From the NCBI GenBank assembly GCA_965215385.1, contig OZ244059.1, forward strand, positions 2,294,001-2,358,000: a stretch of 64,000 bases of DNA, given 5' to 3'. How positions within the stretch are numbered: position 1 is the stretch's first letter; each line of letters starts with the position of its first letter. This document shows positions 35,751 through 45,885 of this stretch, piece by piece. This DNA is from JAPORY01 sp965215385. GTDB lineage: Bacteria; Pseudomonadota; Alphaproteobacteria; Rhodobacterales; Rhodobacteraceae. Below the pieces are notes generated by a model. It saw nothing but the letters and a program-made list of their open reading frames with translations, had not been told where the DNA came from and searched no databases. The position numbers and the translations under genes are program-made.

Positions 35751-37255
35751 AACTCACAGTCTGGACATACGAAGGACCACCGCATGTTGGTGCCATGCGG
35801 GTCGCTACCGGTATGACCGGCTTGCATTATGTTCTGCACGCGCCGCAAGGTGATACCTACGCGGACCTATTATTTACGATGATTGAACGCCGAAATCATC
35901 GCCCGCCGGTTACCTTCACCACCTTTCAAGCGGCCGATTTGGGTGCCGATACCGCAAGTTTGTTTAAGCAAGCCTGTCAGGATGCTTATGAGCGCTTTGG
36001 CCCCAAAGCGATGATCGTAGGGGCGTCCTGTACCGCGGAACTGATCCAAGACGATCCGGGCGGCCTCGCTGAAACCATGGGTCTGCCGATCCCGACCGTT
36101 GCTCTGGAGTTACCGTCCTATCAGCGTAAAGAAAACTTCGGGGCCGATGAAACCTTTTACCAAGTTGTTCGTACGCTTGCGAAACCAGCGGCAAAGACTA
36201 CTAAAGTTACCGCAAATTTACTCGGTCCAACGGCTCTCGGCTTTCGGCATCGTGACGACATCTTGGAGGTCACCGCGCTGCTAGAGGACATGGGAATCGG
36301 AGTCAATGTCGTCGCACCGATGACCGCTTCGCCTGATGATATTGGTCGACTAAGCGCGGCTCATTTCAATGTCTTGATGTACCCCGAAACCGCGCAGAGT
36401 GCCGCTCGTTGGATGGCGCGAGAGTGGGGTATGACCTACACCAAAACCGTGCCGATTGGTGTTGGTGCGACGCGTGATTTTGTTGCCGAGGTTGCGGACC
36501 TCGCAGAGCGCAAACCCTATCTTGATGAAAGCCGGCTGCGCTTGCCTTGGTACAGCCAGTCAGTTGATTCAAATTATCTAACGGCAAAGCGCGTGTTTAT
36601 TTTTGGCGACGGTACCCATGTGCGAGCCGCCGCCCGAATTGCCCGCGATGAGATCGGCTTCGAGGTTGTTGGTGTCGGTTGTTATAATCGCGAGCAAGCG
36701 CGGGCAGTCAGAACTCTGGCTATGGAATATGGCGTCGAGGCTCTAATCACCGACGACTATCTCGAAGTTGAGCGTACCCTATCGAACCTTGCGCCCGAAC
36801 TGATCTTGGGAACCCAGATGGAGCGTCACATCGGCAAGCGCTTGAATATCCCGTGTGCCGTTATCTCGGCGCCGGTTCACGTTCAGGATTTTCCCGCGCG
36901 ATACTCGCCACAAATGGGGATCGAAGGCGCGAATGTGATCTTTGACACTTGGGTGCATCCGTTGGTCATGGGCCTTGAGGAGCATTTGCTGACCATGTTC
37001 CGTGATGATTTTGAATTTCACGACGAAGCGGGACCTTCGCACCATGGCGGTGCTCACCAAACGCCAGCCGCGGTTGTGCGCAACAGCGACACCGATGTTG
37101 TTTGGTTACCGGCAGCGCAGGCGGAGTTGCGGAAAATTCCGTTCTTCGTCCGTGGCAAAGCGCGGCGCAATACCGAGGTATTTGCGAGCGAAAGAGGTAT
37201 GGTAGAGATCAGCGTTGATACGCTGTATGAAGCAAAGGCCCATTATGCGAGATGA
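35747..37255 (+). CDS. bchB: Dark-operative protochlorophyllide reductase subunit B
   Basis: BchB is the second NB-protein subunit of DPOR and holds the protochlorophyllide pocket with BchN. The N-terminus MKLTVWTYEGPPHVGAMRVA is typical, and Asp36 (QGDTYADLL) is the unusual carboxylate ligand of the 4Fe-4S cluster. GASCTAELIQDDPGG and the C-terminal light-independent reductase domain, ending in ISVDTLYEAKAHYAR, are present. At 502 residues it is slightly shorter than many homologues. The ATG overlaps bchN, and bchH begins within its last codons. Confidence 0.97.
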   Translation: MKLTVWTYEGPPHVGAMRVATGMTGLHYVLHAPQGDTYADLLFTMIERRNHRPPVTFTTFQAADLGADTASLFKQACQDAYERFGPKAMIVGASCTAELIQDDPGGLAETMGLPIPTVALELPSYQRKENFGADETFYQVVRTLAKPAAKTTKVTANLLGPTALGFRHRDDILEVTALLEDMGIGVNVVAPMTASPDDIGRLSAAHFNVLMYPETAQSAARWMAREWGMTYTKTVPIGVGATRDFVAEVADLAERKPYLDESRLRLPWYSQSVDSNYLTAKRVFIFGDGTHVRAAARIARDEIGFEVVGVGCYNREQARAVRTLAMEYGVEALITDDYLEVERTLSNLAPELILGTQMERHIGKRLNIPCAVISAPVHVQDFPARYSPQMGIEGANVIFDTWVHPLVMGLEEHLLTMFRDDFEFHDEAGPSHHGGAHQTPAAVVRNSDTDVVWLPAAQAELRKIPFFVRGKARRNTEVFASERGMVEISVDTLYEAKAHYAR

Positions 37256-40200
37256 TTGCGAAATTCATAACGGCCGGTCCGATTACCGCGTAACCATCGT
37301 GACGCTTGATAGCCATGTGGCTGGACCGGCCGAACGGGCGATGCAAAATTTGATTGCCGATTACCCTGGCTTGAGCATGTCAATTCACGCGGCCGCGGAA
37401 TGGGGCGAAAATCCCGAAGCGTTTGCAGCGACCCGGCAGGCGGTTGAGCAAAGTGACATTATCGTCGTCAATTTGTTGTTTCTTGAAGAGCATGTCGCCC
37501 GCATCCTGCCGGTACTTCAGGCCCGCCGCCCGGACTGTGATGCGATCATTGGGATGATTTCGGATGCGGCTATCGTCAAGCTGACCAAGATGGGCAGTCT
37601 TGATATGGCGGCCCCGTCGTCGGGCCTGATGAAATTAATGAAGCGGTTGCGGGGCTCATCAAAGCCGTCGTCTAATTCAGCTGAGAGGAAGATGGCACTG
37701 CTTCGGCGCCTGCCGCGAATTCTGCGGCTCATTCCGGGTAAAGCTCAAGATCTGCGTGCGTGGTTTCTCACGATGCAATACTGGTTGGCGGGTTCTGACG
37801 ATAACGTTGAGGCGATGTTGCGATTTCTGCTCAATCGTTATGCAGGCAATACTGACTGGGATGCCGCGCCTGCCGCCGCTCCCTTGGATTATCCCGATGT
37901 TGGCTTATATCATCCTGATCTGCCGGAGCGGATCACAACCGACATTGAGCAACTGCCCTCGCCGCCGGATGCGACGGCTACGATTGGGCTGTTGTTAATG
38001 CGCTCTTATGTGTTGAGTTCTGACACCGCGCATTACGACGCGGTGATTAGGGGCTTTGAGAAACAAGGACTGCGCGTCCTGCCTGCCTTCTCGGGCGGGC
38101 TCGATGCTCGGCCGGCGATTTCACAATTCTTCTATGACACTGATGGTCAGCATATTGACGCGATGGTATCGCTGACGGGTTTCTCATTGGTCGGTGGACC
38201 CGCCTATAATGACAATGCCGCTGCCATTAAAGTTCTGCAAGAACTTGATATGCCCTATGTCGCAGCTCACCCGTTAGAGTTTCAAACGCTTGGTCAGTGG
38301 GCGGCTTCATCGCAAGGATTAGGTCCAATTGAAACGACGATGTTAATCGCGTTGCCGGAATTGGACGGGGCAACCAATCCAACGGTATTTGGCGGTCGCT
38401 TAGGCCCAGAGGGATGTCAGGGCTGCGCCCGTGCCTGTCAAGGAATCGCGAACGACAAACAAATGGTTGCCTGCCCCGAGCGGGTGGATCACCTCGTCGA
38501 GAAAACGCTCCGTCTTGTCAGTTTGCGGCGCAAGCGCAATGCCGACAAAAAAGTCGCGATTATCTTGTATGGCTTCCCACCGAATGCCGGTGCGGTTGGT
38601 ACCGCCGCCTATCTTAGTGTGTTCGAGAGCCTCTATAATACCCTGCAAGCCATGCAGGCGGATGGGTATCAAATTGATCTACCCGAAAGCGTCGCGGCGC
38701 TACGCACCGCAGTGCTTGAGGGCAATGCCAAGCAATACGGACAACCGGCGCATGTGGCTGCCTGCGTCGATGCCGATACGATCATTACCCAAACCCCCTA
38801 TTTAGACGAAATTGAGTCCGCTTGGGGACCAGCACCGGGCCGCATCCAAGCCGATGGGCGAGGGGTGTTTATCTTGGGCCGAGAGTTCGGTACCGTCTTT
38901 GTCGGTGTACAGCCGACATTCGGTTACGAAGGCGATCCGATGCGTCTGTTGTTTGAAACCGGATTCGCACCAACGCATGCCTTTGCACAATTCTACCTTT
39001 GGTTGCGCAACAGCTATCAAGCCGATGCTGTGCTCCATTTTGGCATGCATGGGGCCTTAGAATTTATGCCGGGGAAACAGGCTGGTGCTGGTGCGGGTGA
39101 CTGGCCTGATCGTCTGATTGGCGACATGCCCAATGTTTACTTATATCCGTGCAATAATCCGTCGGAAGCCGCTCTGGCCAAACGGCGATCTGGGGCCGTC
39201 ACGGTAACGCATCTCACCCCACCGTTGGCGCAGTCGGGGCTATATAAAGGCCTACAGGAACTCAAGGACAGCCTCACGCGTTGGCGGGGTTTAGCGCCAG
39301 ATGATCCGCATCGCGATGAATTGGAGAAACTGATCGCCGAGCAAGCAGACGCGGTCGACATGCAGGGAATATCGCCGCAGCAACTGTGGTTGCGGTTACT
39401 GGAGACCGAAGACGCCCTCATTCCCGATGGCCTACACGTCCTCGGCAAGCAAATCAGCGACGCAGAACGAGCGCAATATCTTGATCTGATTGATGCGACG
39501 GATAGGGATGCGCGTGATAGCGTCGTCGAAGCATTAGGTCGGGATTGTGAAATCCCAGCCCTGCTGCGAGCATTGGCGGGGTGCTATATTGAGCCCGTTG
39601 CCGGTGGTGATTTAATTCGTTCGACCGAGATTGTGCCGACGGGTCGCAATATTCACGCCTTTGATCCGTTTCGAATGCCGACTGCCTACGCCTGTCGGGA
39701 CGGCGCAAAACAAGCGCAACTCCTGCTTGATGCCCACCCGACATTGCCGCGCTCGGTTGCCTTGGTTCTGTGGGGGTCCGATAATATTAAATCTGACGGC
39801 GGGCCAATCGGTCAGGCCTTAGCGTTGATGGGTTGCCGACCGAGGTTTGATAGTTTTGGGCGGCTCGCCGGTGCCGACCTGATCCCCTTGCCAGAACTCG
39901 GACGCCCGCGGATTGATGTGATCATGACACTTTCGGGTATTTTTCGCGATCTGCTACCGTTACAAACGCGCATGCTCGCGGAGGCAGCTTTGGTCTGTGC
40001 GCAAGCCGATGAACCGCTGGCCATGAACTTCATTCGTGCCCACGCCCTCGCCTATCAAGAAAAAACCGGAGTTGATCTTGCGACGGCAGCACTGCGCGTG
40101 TTTTCCAACGCCGAGGGTGCTTATGGATCAAATGTCAACCATCTTGTCGACTCAAGTGCCTTTGGCGATGAAGATGAATTAGCCGATGCATTTGAGGCCC

Positions 40201-40814
40201 GAAAATCATTTGCCTATGGCGTCGATGGTAAAGCGGCGGCTAATGCCGAACTGCTACAGCAGGTGCTCGGCGATGTGGACCTCGCTTATCAGAACCTCGA
40301 AAGTGTTGAACTCGGGGTGACGACAGTTGATCACTATTTTGATACGCTCGGTGGCATTGCGCGGGCGGTTAAACGAGCCAAAGGTTCGGATACAGCTATT
40401 TACATTAGCGACCAGACTCACGGTGCCGGTAAAGTCAGAACGCTACGGGATCAACTTGCGCTGGAAACGCGCTCGCGCTCGCTCAATCCAAAGTTTTTTG
40501 AAGGGTTGCTGCGGCACGGTGCCGAGGGCGTGCGGCAAATAGAAGCGCACGTCACCAACACAGTTGGCTGGTCAGCGACGACCGGGCAGGTTGATGATTG
40601 GGTTTATCAGCGGATGAGCGAGACATTTGTGCTTGATGAGGACATGCGAAATCGCTTGGCTGAGCTGAATCCGATGGCGTCAAGCCGCATGGCCAACCGT
40701 CTTATCGAAGCCTCCGAGCGAAAATATTGGCAGCCGGACGACGAAACGCTTTCGGCCCTGCAAGAGGCGGCAGACAGTCTCGAAGATCAGTTAGAAGGAG
40801 TGGCAGTGCTATGA
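37245..40814 (+). CDS. bchH: Magnesium chelatase subunit H
   Basis: BchH binds protoporphyrin IX and, driven by the BchI-BchD AAA motor, inserts Mg2+. I start at the ATG 37245 (MRDDCEIHNGRSDYRV), nine bases after AAAGG and overlapping the bchB end; an ATG 30 bases up is possible. The 1189 residues are normal for BchH. Family signatures are EGCQGCARACQGIANDK (Cys-rich), VLHFGMHGALEFMPGKQAG with conserved His/Glu, VYLYPCNNPSEAALAKRRS and AYGSNVNHLVDSS. bchI and bchD are not in the window. bchL follows after 25 bp. Confidence 0.96.
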   Translation: MRDDCEIHNGRSDYRVTIVTLDSHVAGPAERAMQNLIADYPGLSMSIHAAAEWGENPEAFAATRQAVEQSDIIVVNLLFLEEHVARILPVLQARRPDCDAIIGMISDAAIVKLTKMGSLDMAAPSSGLMKLMKRLRGSSKPSSNSAERKMALLRRLPRILRLIPGKAQDLRAWFLTMQYWLAGSDDNVEAMLRFLLNRYAGNTDWDAAPAAAPLDYPDVGLYHPDLPERITTDIEQLPSPPDATATIGLLLMRSYVLSSDTAHYDAVIRGFEKQGLRVLPAFSGGLDARPAISQFFYDTDGQHIDAMVSLTGFSLVGGPAYNDNAAAIKVLQELDMPYVAAHPLEFQTLGQWAASSQGLGPIETTMLIALPELDGATNPTVFGGRLGPEGCQGCARACQGIANDKQMVACPERVDHLVEKTLRLVSLRRKRNADKKVAIILYGFPPNAGAVGTAAYLSVFESLYNTLQAMQADGYQIDLPESVAALRTAVLEGNAKQYGQPAHVAACVDADTIITQTPYLDEIESAWGPAPGRIQADGRGVFILGREFGTVFVGVQPTFGYEGDPMRLLFETGFAPTHAFAQFYLWLRNSYQADAVLHFGMHGALEFMPGKQAGAGAGDWPDRLIGDMPNVYLYPCNNPSEAALAKRRSGAVTVTHLTPPLAQSGLYKGLQELKDSLTRWRGLAPDDPHRDELEKLIAEQADAVDMQGISPQQLWLRLLETEDALIPDGLHVLGKQISDAERAQYLDLIDATDRDARDSVVEALGRDCEIPALLRALAGCYIEPVAGGDLIRSTEIVPTGRNIHAFDPFRMPTAYACRDGAKQAQLLLDAHPTLPRSVALVLWGSDNIKSDGGPIGQALALMGCRPRFDSFGRLAGADLIPLPELGRPRIDVIMTLSGIFRDLLPLQTRMLAEAALVCAQADEPLAMNFIRAHALAYQEKTGVDLATAALRVFSNAEGAYGSNVNHLVDSSAFGDEDELADAFEARKSFAYGVDGKAAANAELLQQVLGDVDLAYQNLESVELGVTTVDHYFDTLGGIARAVKRAKGSDTAIYISDQTHGAGKVRTLRDQLALETRSRSLNPKFFEGLLRHGAEGVRQIEAHVTNTVGWSATTGQVDDWVYQRMSETFVLDEDMRNRLAELNPMASSRMANRLIEASERKYWQPDDETLSALQEAADSLEDQLEGVAVL

Positions 40815-40839
40815 AAAGCTCGTTCAGTGAGGACAAATC

Positions 40840-41799
40840 ATGAGCCCCTTAGATGTATCGCCGCAGCCGGTCTTGCGCCGTCGACCTAAACACGAGTTGC
40901 GATCACAAACGCCCGCGCCGCCGATTCTGAAACATGGCGAGGACGGCGACGGCTCCGTTCAGGTTCACCTTGACCCGAAAGTCAAGATTGATGGGGCAAA
41001 AGTATTCTCGGTATACGGCAAGGGCGGGATCGGTAAATCGACAACCTCCTCCAATTTATCAGCAGCGTTCTCGGTCTTGGGCAAGCGGGTGTTGCAAATC
41101 GGCTGCGATCCAAAACATGACTCGACGTTCACGCTGACAGGTCAACTACAGCCGACCGTAATCGATATTCTGAAAGAGGTCGACTTTCACTCCGAGGAAC
41201 TCGGGCCCGAAGACTTTGTGACCGAGGGCTTCAACGGCGTTATGTGCATTGAAGCCGGCGGTCCACCAGCCGGAACTGGCTGCGGCGGCTATGTGGTGGG
41301 TCAAACGGTAAAATTGCTAAAGCAACATCACCTGCTTGACGACACCGATGTGGTGATTTTTGATGTCCTCGGGGATGTTGTTTGCGGTGGCTTTGCAGCA
41401 CCGTTACAGCACGCCGATCGTGCCGTAATTGTGACGGCTAACGATTTTGACTCGATTTATGCCATGAACCGCATCATTGCTGCGGTGCAGGCAAAATCTT
41501 CGAATTATAAAGTGCGGCTTGCGGGGTGCATTGCCAACCGCTCGGCGGCGACCGATGAAATTGATCGCTTCTGCGCGACCGTTGGGTTTCGGCGCATTGC
41601 GCATATGCCCGACTTTGATGCGATCAGGCGGTCACGCCTCAAGAAAAAAACACTATTTGATATGCCGGACGAAGACGACATCGTTCAGGCGCGCGCCGAA
41701 TATCTAAGGTTGGCCGAGAGCCTGTGGGCCGGTACGGAGCCATTAGCCCCAGCGCCGATGGCTGATCGCGATATTTTTGAATTGCTGGGGTTTGATTAA
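40840..41799 (+). CDS. bchL: Dark-operative protochlorophyllide reductase ATPase (L-protein)
   Basis: BchL is the nitrogenase-Fe-protein-like homodimer that passes electrons to BchNB with ATP hydrolysis. The 319 residues include the P-loop GKGGIGKSTT at 60-69, switch region GCDPKHDST, and the two Cys that bridge a 4Fe-4S cluster between subunits, C148 (GTGCGGY) and C182 (DVVCGGF). An ~50-residue N-terminal extension precedes the core. The stop TAA touches the bchM GTG, so the genes are directly adjacent. Confidence 0.97.
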   Translation: MSPLDVSPQPVLRRRPKHELRSQTPAPPILKHGEDGDGSVQVHLDPKVKIDGAKVFSVYGKGGIGKSTTSSNLSAAFSVLGKRVLQIGCDPKHDSTFTLTGQLQPTVIDILKEVDFHSEELGPEDFVTEGFNGVMCIEAGGPPAGTGCGGYVVGQTVKLLKQHHLLDDTDVVIFDVLGDVVCGGFAAPLQHADRAVIVTANDFDSIYAMNRIIAAVQAKSSNYKVRLAGCIANRSAATDEIDRFCATVGFRRIAHMPDFDAIRRSRLKKKTLFDMPDEDDIVQARAEYLRLAESLWAGTEPLAPAPMADRDIFELLGFD

Positions 41800-42483
41800 G
41801 TGACAACCTATAGTCTCACGCTTGCACGGGTCGAAACCTACTTCGACAAAACGGCGACGCGAACCTGGGAGCGTCTCACTTCCGATGCTCCCGTCTCGCG
41901 GGTGCGACAGTCGGTACGGGCCGGACGCGATCAAATGCGCTCTTTGCTGCTTGGTCAACTGCCCGAGGATCTGGCTGGATGCAAGATACTCGATGCGGGG
42001 TGCGGTGTGGGTCAGATGACAATTGAACTCGCACGACGCGGTGCGACCGTAGTGGGTTGCGATGTATCACCGCGCCTCCTCGAAATCGCGCGACAGCGAA
42101 CCCCCGCCGAACTGGTTGATAAAATATCGTATGAGTCTGGGGATATGCTCAAGCACAGATTTGGCGCCTTTGATTACGCGATCGCGATGGATAGCTTAAT
42201 TTATTATTCGGTGCCGGATGTCGCCGCAGCACTCAGTGCCCTCTCCGAACAGGCTGCGGGAAAGCTGTTATTCACATTAGCACCGCGAACTAAGATGTTG
42301 CTGGCAATGTGGAGTGTTGGCAAGCTATTCCCGCGCTCTGATCGATCTCCCATGATTGTCCCACATCGTGTTGTGCAGCTTCGCCGGGAGCTTTTTCGGG
42401 TTAAAGTCGAGCGAAACTTGCGCCCCATTCAAACAGTCAAAAGCGGCTTTTATATCTCGCAAGCACTGGAGCTAGCACCATGA
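41800..42483 (+). CDS. bchM: Magnesium protoporphyrin IX O-methyltransferase
   Basis: BchM transfers a methyl from S-adenosylmethionine to the C13 propionate of Mg-protoporphyrin IX, the step between BchH and AcsF. Its 227 residues hold a class I methyltransferase fold: motif I LDAGCGVGQMTIELARRG near residue 65, acidic loop VVGCDVSPRLLEIAR, and motif IV DYAIAMDSLIYY. The C-terminus RNLRPIQTVKSGFYISQALE is typical of BchM/ChlM. The start is GTG directly after the bchL stop, and lhaA overlaps its end by ATGA. Confidence 0.95.
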   Translation: MTTYSLTLARVETYFDKTATRTWERLTSDAPVSRVRQSVRAGRDQMRSLLLGQLPEDLAGCKILDAGCGVGQMTIELARRGATVVGCDVSPRLLEIARQRTPAELVDKISYESGDMLKHRFGAFDYAIAMDSLIYYSVPDVAAALSALSEQAAGKLLFTLAPRTKMLLAMWSVGKLFPRSDRSPMIVPHRVVQLRRELFRVKVERNLRPIQTVKSGFYISQALELAP

Positions 42484-43904
42484 GCTTGCGCTTCGGAGCC
42501 ATACGGATGCGGCTGTTGCCGTTTGCTGATGCGGCGAGCGAAGGTTTTCCGATGCGGCAGTTGTTACGCTTGTCGTTGTTTCAACTGACGGTCGGTATGG
42601 CAACGGTGCTGCTGCTTGGAACTTTAAACCGAGTGATGATTGTCGAGATGAGTCTGCCGGCAATGCTGGTTGCGATCATGATCGCGTTACCGGTTTTGAT
42701 CGCGCCGTTTCGAGCACTCTTGGGTTTTAAATCTGACACCTACCGCTCGGCACTAGGCTGGAGGCGGGTGCCGTTCCTTTGGTTCGGTTCGCTCTGGCAG
42801 TTTGGCGGTCTTGCCGTCATGCCCTTCGCACTTTTGGTATTAGGTGGCGATGTTGTGCATGAAATCCCTTTCGCTGGCGAAGTCCTTGCGGCTCTCGCAT
42901 TCTTGATGACGGGCTTAGGTCTGCATATGACGCAGACCGCTGGTCTGGCACTTGCCGCTGATCGGGCGACGCCAGAAACGCGGCCACGGGTCGTTGCCTT
43001 ACTCTATATCATGTTTCTGGTGGGCATGGGGGTATCGGCGATAGTTGTCGGTGCCCTGCTGATGGATTACTCGGATCTCAGGCTTATTCGGGTTATTCAA
43101 GGCATTGCTGTTGCGGGGGTTTTGTTGAACTTGGTCGCATTGTGGAAGCAAGAAAAGATGGGCGCGGTTCGCCGTGCGGACGCATCGGTACCGCGGCTGT
43201 TATTTCGCGATGCCTGGGCTGACTTCATTAAGGGTGGTCGATCAGGACGGCTGTTGGCGTGCGTTTTTGTCGGCACAATGGCATTCAACATGCAAGACGT
43301 CTTGCTGGAGCCTTACGGCGGCGAAATTCTCGGATTGTCGGTATCAACAACGACCTTGCTCACGGCAATGTGGTCCAGTGGTGCCCTATTGGGATTCATT
43401 TGGGCCGGGTACCGATTAAATCGTGGCTCTGATCCTTACCGGCTAACTGGGCTTGGCGCGTTGGTTGGTATTTGGGCATTTTCGGTGGTGGTATTCGCCG
43501 CGCCACTCGACTCGGCGGTACTGTTTTTCTGTGGTGCGGGGCTGATTGGCTTTGGCGGTGGGTTGTTTGCCGTCGCGACCCTGATGGCCGCAATGTCGCT
43601 ACCGGCGCAGGGTTGCGCTGGCCGCGGTTTGGCACTGGGTGCCTGGGGCGCGGCACAAGCGACGGCTGCAGGGTTCGCTGTGGCACTTGGTGGAGTCCTA
43701 TGTGATTGGATTAACTCAATCGCTTTGACGGGTGCTTGGGGGGCTGGGCTCGTGACCCCGGCAACCGGATATTCATTTGTTTACCATAGCGAAATCGGGC
43801 TATTATTTGTAACGCTCGTGTTACTGGGTCCGTTGGTTCGCAACCAAGTTGTTCGTAACCCGGTGCCCTCGCGCCGCCTTGGTTTGGCTGAATTTCCTAC
43901 TTGA
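42480..43904 (+). CDS. lhaA: LhaA/PucC-family light-harvesting assembly protein
   Basis: LhaA, an MFS-like membrane protein of the PucC family, is needed for assembly of the LH1 antenna around the reaction centre and may deliver bacteriochlorophyll. Its 474 residues show about twelve hydrophobic helices, with the family loop FKSDTYRSALGWRRVPFLWF between helices 2 and 3 and MAFNMQDVLLEPYGGEILG in the second half. A G6 run near 43738 is in frame (TGAWGAGL). It overlaps bchM by ATGA, and its end lies 25 bp before puhA. Confidence 0.94.
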   Translation: MSLRFGAIRMRLLPFADAASEGFPMRQLLRLSLFQLTVGMATVLLLGTLNRVMIVEMSLPAMLVAIMIALPVLIAPFRALLGFKSDTYRSALGWRRVPFLWFGSLWQFGGLAVMPFALLVLGGDVVHEIPFAGEVLAALAFLMTGLGLHMTQTAGLALAADRATPETRPRVVALLYIMFLVGMGVSAIVVGALLMDYSDLRLIRVIQGIAVAGVLLNLVALWKQEKMGAVRRADASVPRLLFRDAWADFIKGGRSGRLLACVFVGTMAFNMQDVLLEPYGGEILGLSVSTTTLLTAMWSSGALLGFIWAGYRLNRGSDPYRLTGLGALVGIWAFSVVVFAAPLDSAVLFFCGAGLIGFGGGLFAVATLMAAMSLPAQGCAGRGLALGAWGAAQATAAGFAVALGGVLCDWINSIALTGAWGAGLVTPATGYSFVYHSEIGLLFVTLVLLGPLVRNQVVRNPVPSRRLGLAEFPT

Positions 43905-43929
43905 GGTAGGAGGAGTCTGGAGGAAAATT

Positions 43930-44703
43930 ATGACTGAAGCTTTTTGGGGAGAATTTGACTTGGCTTCCCTGAGCCTATGGCTCTTTTGGTTCTTTTTTGC
44001 GGCACTGGTGATCTATCTGCAGCGGGAGAACATGCGCGAGGGTTACCCCTTGGAAGATGATGCGGGCGAGACCTCGTCGAATCCTGGCTTGTTGCCTTTG
44101 CCCGACGACAAGACCTTTCGACTCCCGCATGATCGTGGAAAAGTCACGGTACCAAGCGGGCAGGGTGCGGAACGCTCGGACCTCGCGATTACCAAGGTGA
44201 CGCCGTCAAACGGTTATCCGCTTGAGCCGACTGGTGATCCGATGCATGACGGCATCGGGCCCGCAGCTTGGGCTCCCCGTCGCGACGTACCCGAACTTGA
44301 CGGTCACGGATCGCCGAAAATCGTCCCCACGGGCAGATCGGGCAAACATCAAGTTTCGGCGGGGCGCGATCCGCGGGGCTTGCCGGTGATCGCTGGTGAT
44401 GGGGTGGCTGTTGGTACCGTCACCGATTTATGGGTTGATAGTTCCGAACAGTTGGTTCGGTATTTGGAATTTCGTCTTGATCCGGAGTGGGGAGAGGGGC
44501 AGTGCCTGGTTCCGTTGACGCAAGCGCGGATCTGGTTTGGTAAGGTGCGAATCACCTCTTTGTTTGCACGACAATTCGCGGCCATCCCGCGGCACGCAGC
44601 GACTTCGCATGTAACGTTGCTCGAAGAAGAAAAAATATGTGCCTATTATGGTGGTGGGCATCTCTACGCCGATTCGCGACGGCAGGAACCGCAATTGGCA
44701 TAA
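43930..44703 (+). CDS. puhA: Photosynthetic reaction centre H subunit
   Basis: PuhA caps the cytoplasmic side of the type II reaction centre and guides proton delivery to QB. The ATG at 43930 (MTEAFWGEFDLASLSL) has GGAGG eight bases upstream; the frame extends up into lhaA but without a start. The 257 residues contain one membrane helix (LWLFWFFFAALVIYLQ), a linker region, and a PRC-barrel cytoplasmic domain (GVAVGTVTDLWVDSSEQLVR, YLEFRL). Together with the pufLM genes, not in this window, it makes the reaction centre. Confidence 0.97.
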   Translation: MTEAFWGEFDLASLSLWLFWFFFAALVIYLQRENMREGYPLEDDAGETSSNPGLLPLPDDKTFRLPHDRGKVTVPSGQGAERSDLAITKVTPSNGYPLEPTGDPMHDGIGPAAWAPRRDVPELDGHGSPKIVPTGRSGKHQVSAGRDPRGLPVIAGDGVAVGTVTDLWVDSSEQLVRYLEFRLDPEWGEGQCLVPLTQARIWFGKVRITSLFARQFAAIPRHAATSHVTLLEEEKICAYYGGGHLYADSRRQEPQLA

Positions 44704-44742
44704 GTTAGGAAGCGTGGCAAATCAGCCGGTGAGGACAATCAT

Positions 44743-45396
44743 ATGGCGCACAAAGAATACGACTTTGAACCGATTAAGGGGCTACCGGAAGCGTTACCCA
44801 CTGGCGAAGAAATTCTCTGGCAAGGTCGGCCGGACTGGTGGACGCTGTCGTGGCAGTCGCTCAGTCTGCCCTGGGTTTTAGGGTATTTTTTTGTGCTCAC
44901 TAGCTGGCGCTTTATTGCCGTCATTGATCAGTTGCCGTTGGGGCAGGCGGTGGGGGCAACGCTCCCGTTTTTATTGCTTGCAGCAACAGTGTTTGTCCTA
45001 TTGCTCACGGTTGGCTATATCCAAGCCCGAGCGAGTCTGTATACCCTTACCAATCGCCGGGTTGTGATGCGAATCGGTGCAGCCCTGACGCTCACGTTAA
45101 ATGTTCCCTACACGCAGATTGCCGCCGCGTCTTTATGCTTGGATCGGCGAGGGACGGGCACGATTGCCTTTGAGACCATGGGAGCGACGCGGCTGGGATA
45201 TATTGTCTGTTGGCCGCATGTACGACCGTGGCACCTGAAGCGTGTGCAACCGGCGTTGCGGGCCATTCCGAAGGCACTGGAGGTGTCGGACTTGTTGTCA
45301 AAGGCCGCTAATTCACAGCTGCGCGTGACGAGGAGCTCGGACTCAGGGGAACGAACAGTGCAGTCGGCCACCCACAATATACTGGCCGCAGAGTGA
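44743..45396 (+). CDS. puhB: Reaction-centre assembly protein PuhB
   Basis: PuhB is a membrane factor that aids reaction-centre assembly, possibly as a dimer interacting with the H subunit. The 217 residues start MAHKEYDFEPIKGLPEALP and continue GEEILWQGRPDWW. Two or three hydrophobic helices follow, then a bacterial PH-like domain (YTLTNRRVVMRIGAALTLTL, NVPYTQIAAASL). It sits 39 bp after puhA with GTGAGGA upstream of its ATG. The end overlaps the puhC GTG. Confidence 0.93.
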   Translation: MAHKEYDFEPIKGLPEALPTGEEILWQGRPDWWTLSWQSLSLPWVLGYFFVLTSWRFIAVIDQLPLGQAVGATLPFLLLAATVFVLLLTVGYIQARASLYTLTNRRVVMRIGAALTLTLNVPYTQIAAASLCLDRRGTGTIAFETMGATRLGYIVCWPHVRPWHLKRVQPALRAIPKALEVSDLLSKAANSQLRVTRSSDSGERTVQSATHNILAAE

Positions 45397-45881
45397 ACGT
45401 CATGCGGCAAGCTTCGCAGCACCGAAATCGTGAGCGGGAACTCGTCCCGCGAGCAATGTTGATTGCTTTATTCGGGTTGGTGTTAACTTGCCTATGCTTA
45501 GTCACTGTGGCTCGAATAACGGATCGACCGTTAGCCGCCACACCGGCCGATGGTGCCGTGATCGTGGAACGCACGATTTTCTTGTCGGGTACCGATGCTG
45601 GCGCGGCGCGAGTACTTGACGCCAGTGGTACCGTCATTGCCGATCTATCAGGTGATGAAGGCGGCTTTGTGGCGGGGGTTCATCGCGTTATTGAGCGCGA
45701 GCGGTCAAAGCATAATGTGCCGCTAGAAGCGGCAGTCCAATTGCAGTTGCGCGAAGGGAACCGTTTGTCGATATATGATCCATCGACAGAATTTGCGGCA
45801 GAGTTGATGGGTTTTGGTGCGACGAATCTTCGGACTTTTGCGGCACTATTGGAACCAGCTATAATTGGTGAGAGAAAGTAA
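45393..45881 (+). CDS. puhC: Photosynthetic complex assembly protein PuhC
   Basis: PuhC is a single-pass membrane protein required for normal LH1-reaction-centre reorganisation. A basic N-terminus (QHRNRERELVPRAM) precedes one helix (LIALFGLVLTCLCLVTVARI), and the rest is periplasmic, with ERTIFLSGTDAGAARVLDA and EGGFVAGVHRVIERER typical of the family. It has 162 residues from a GTG that overlaps the puhB stop; an ATG three codons later is the alternative start. Confidence 0.92.
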   Translation: MNVMRQASQHRNRERELVPRAMLIALFGLVLTCLCLVTVARITDRPLAATPADGAVIVERTIFLSGTDAGAARVLDASGTVIADLSGDEGGFVAGVHRVIERERSKHNVPLEAAVQLQLREGNRLSIYDPSTEFAAELMGFGATNLRTFAALLEPAIIGERK

Positions 45882-45885
45882 ACCC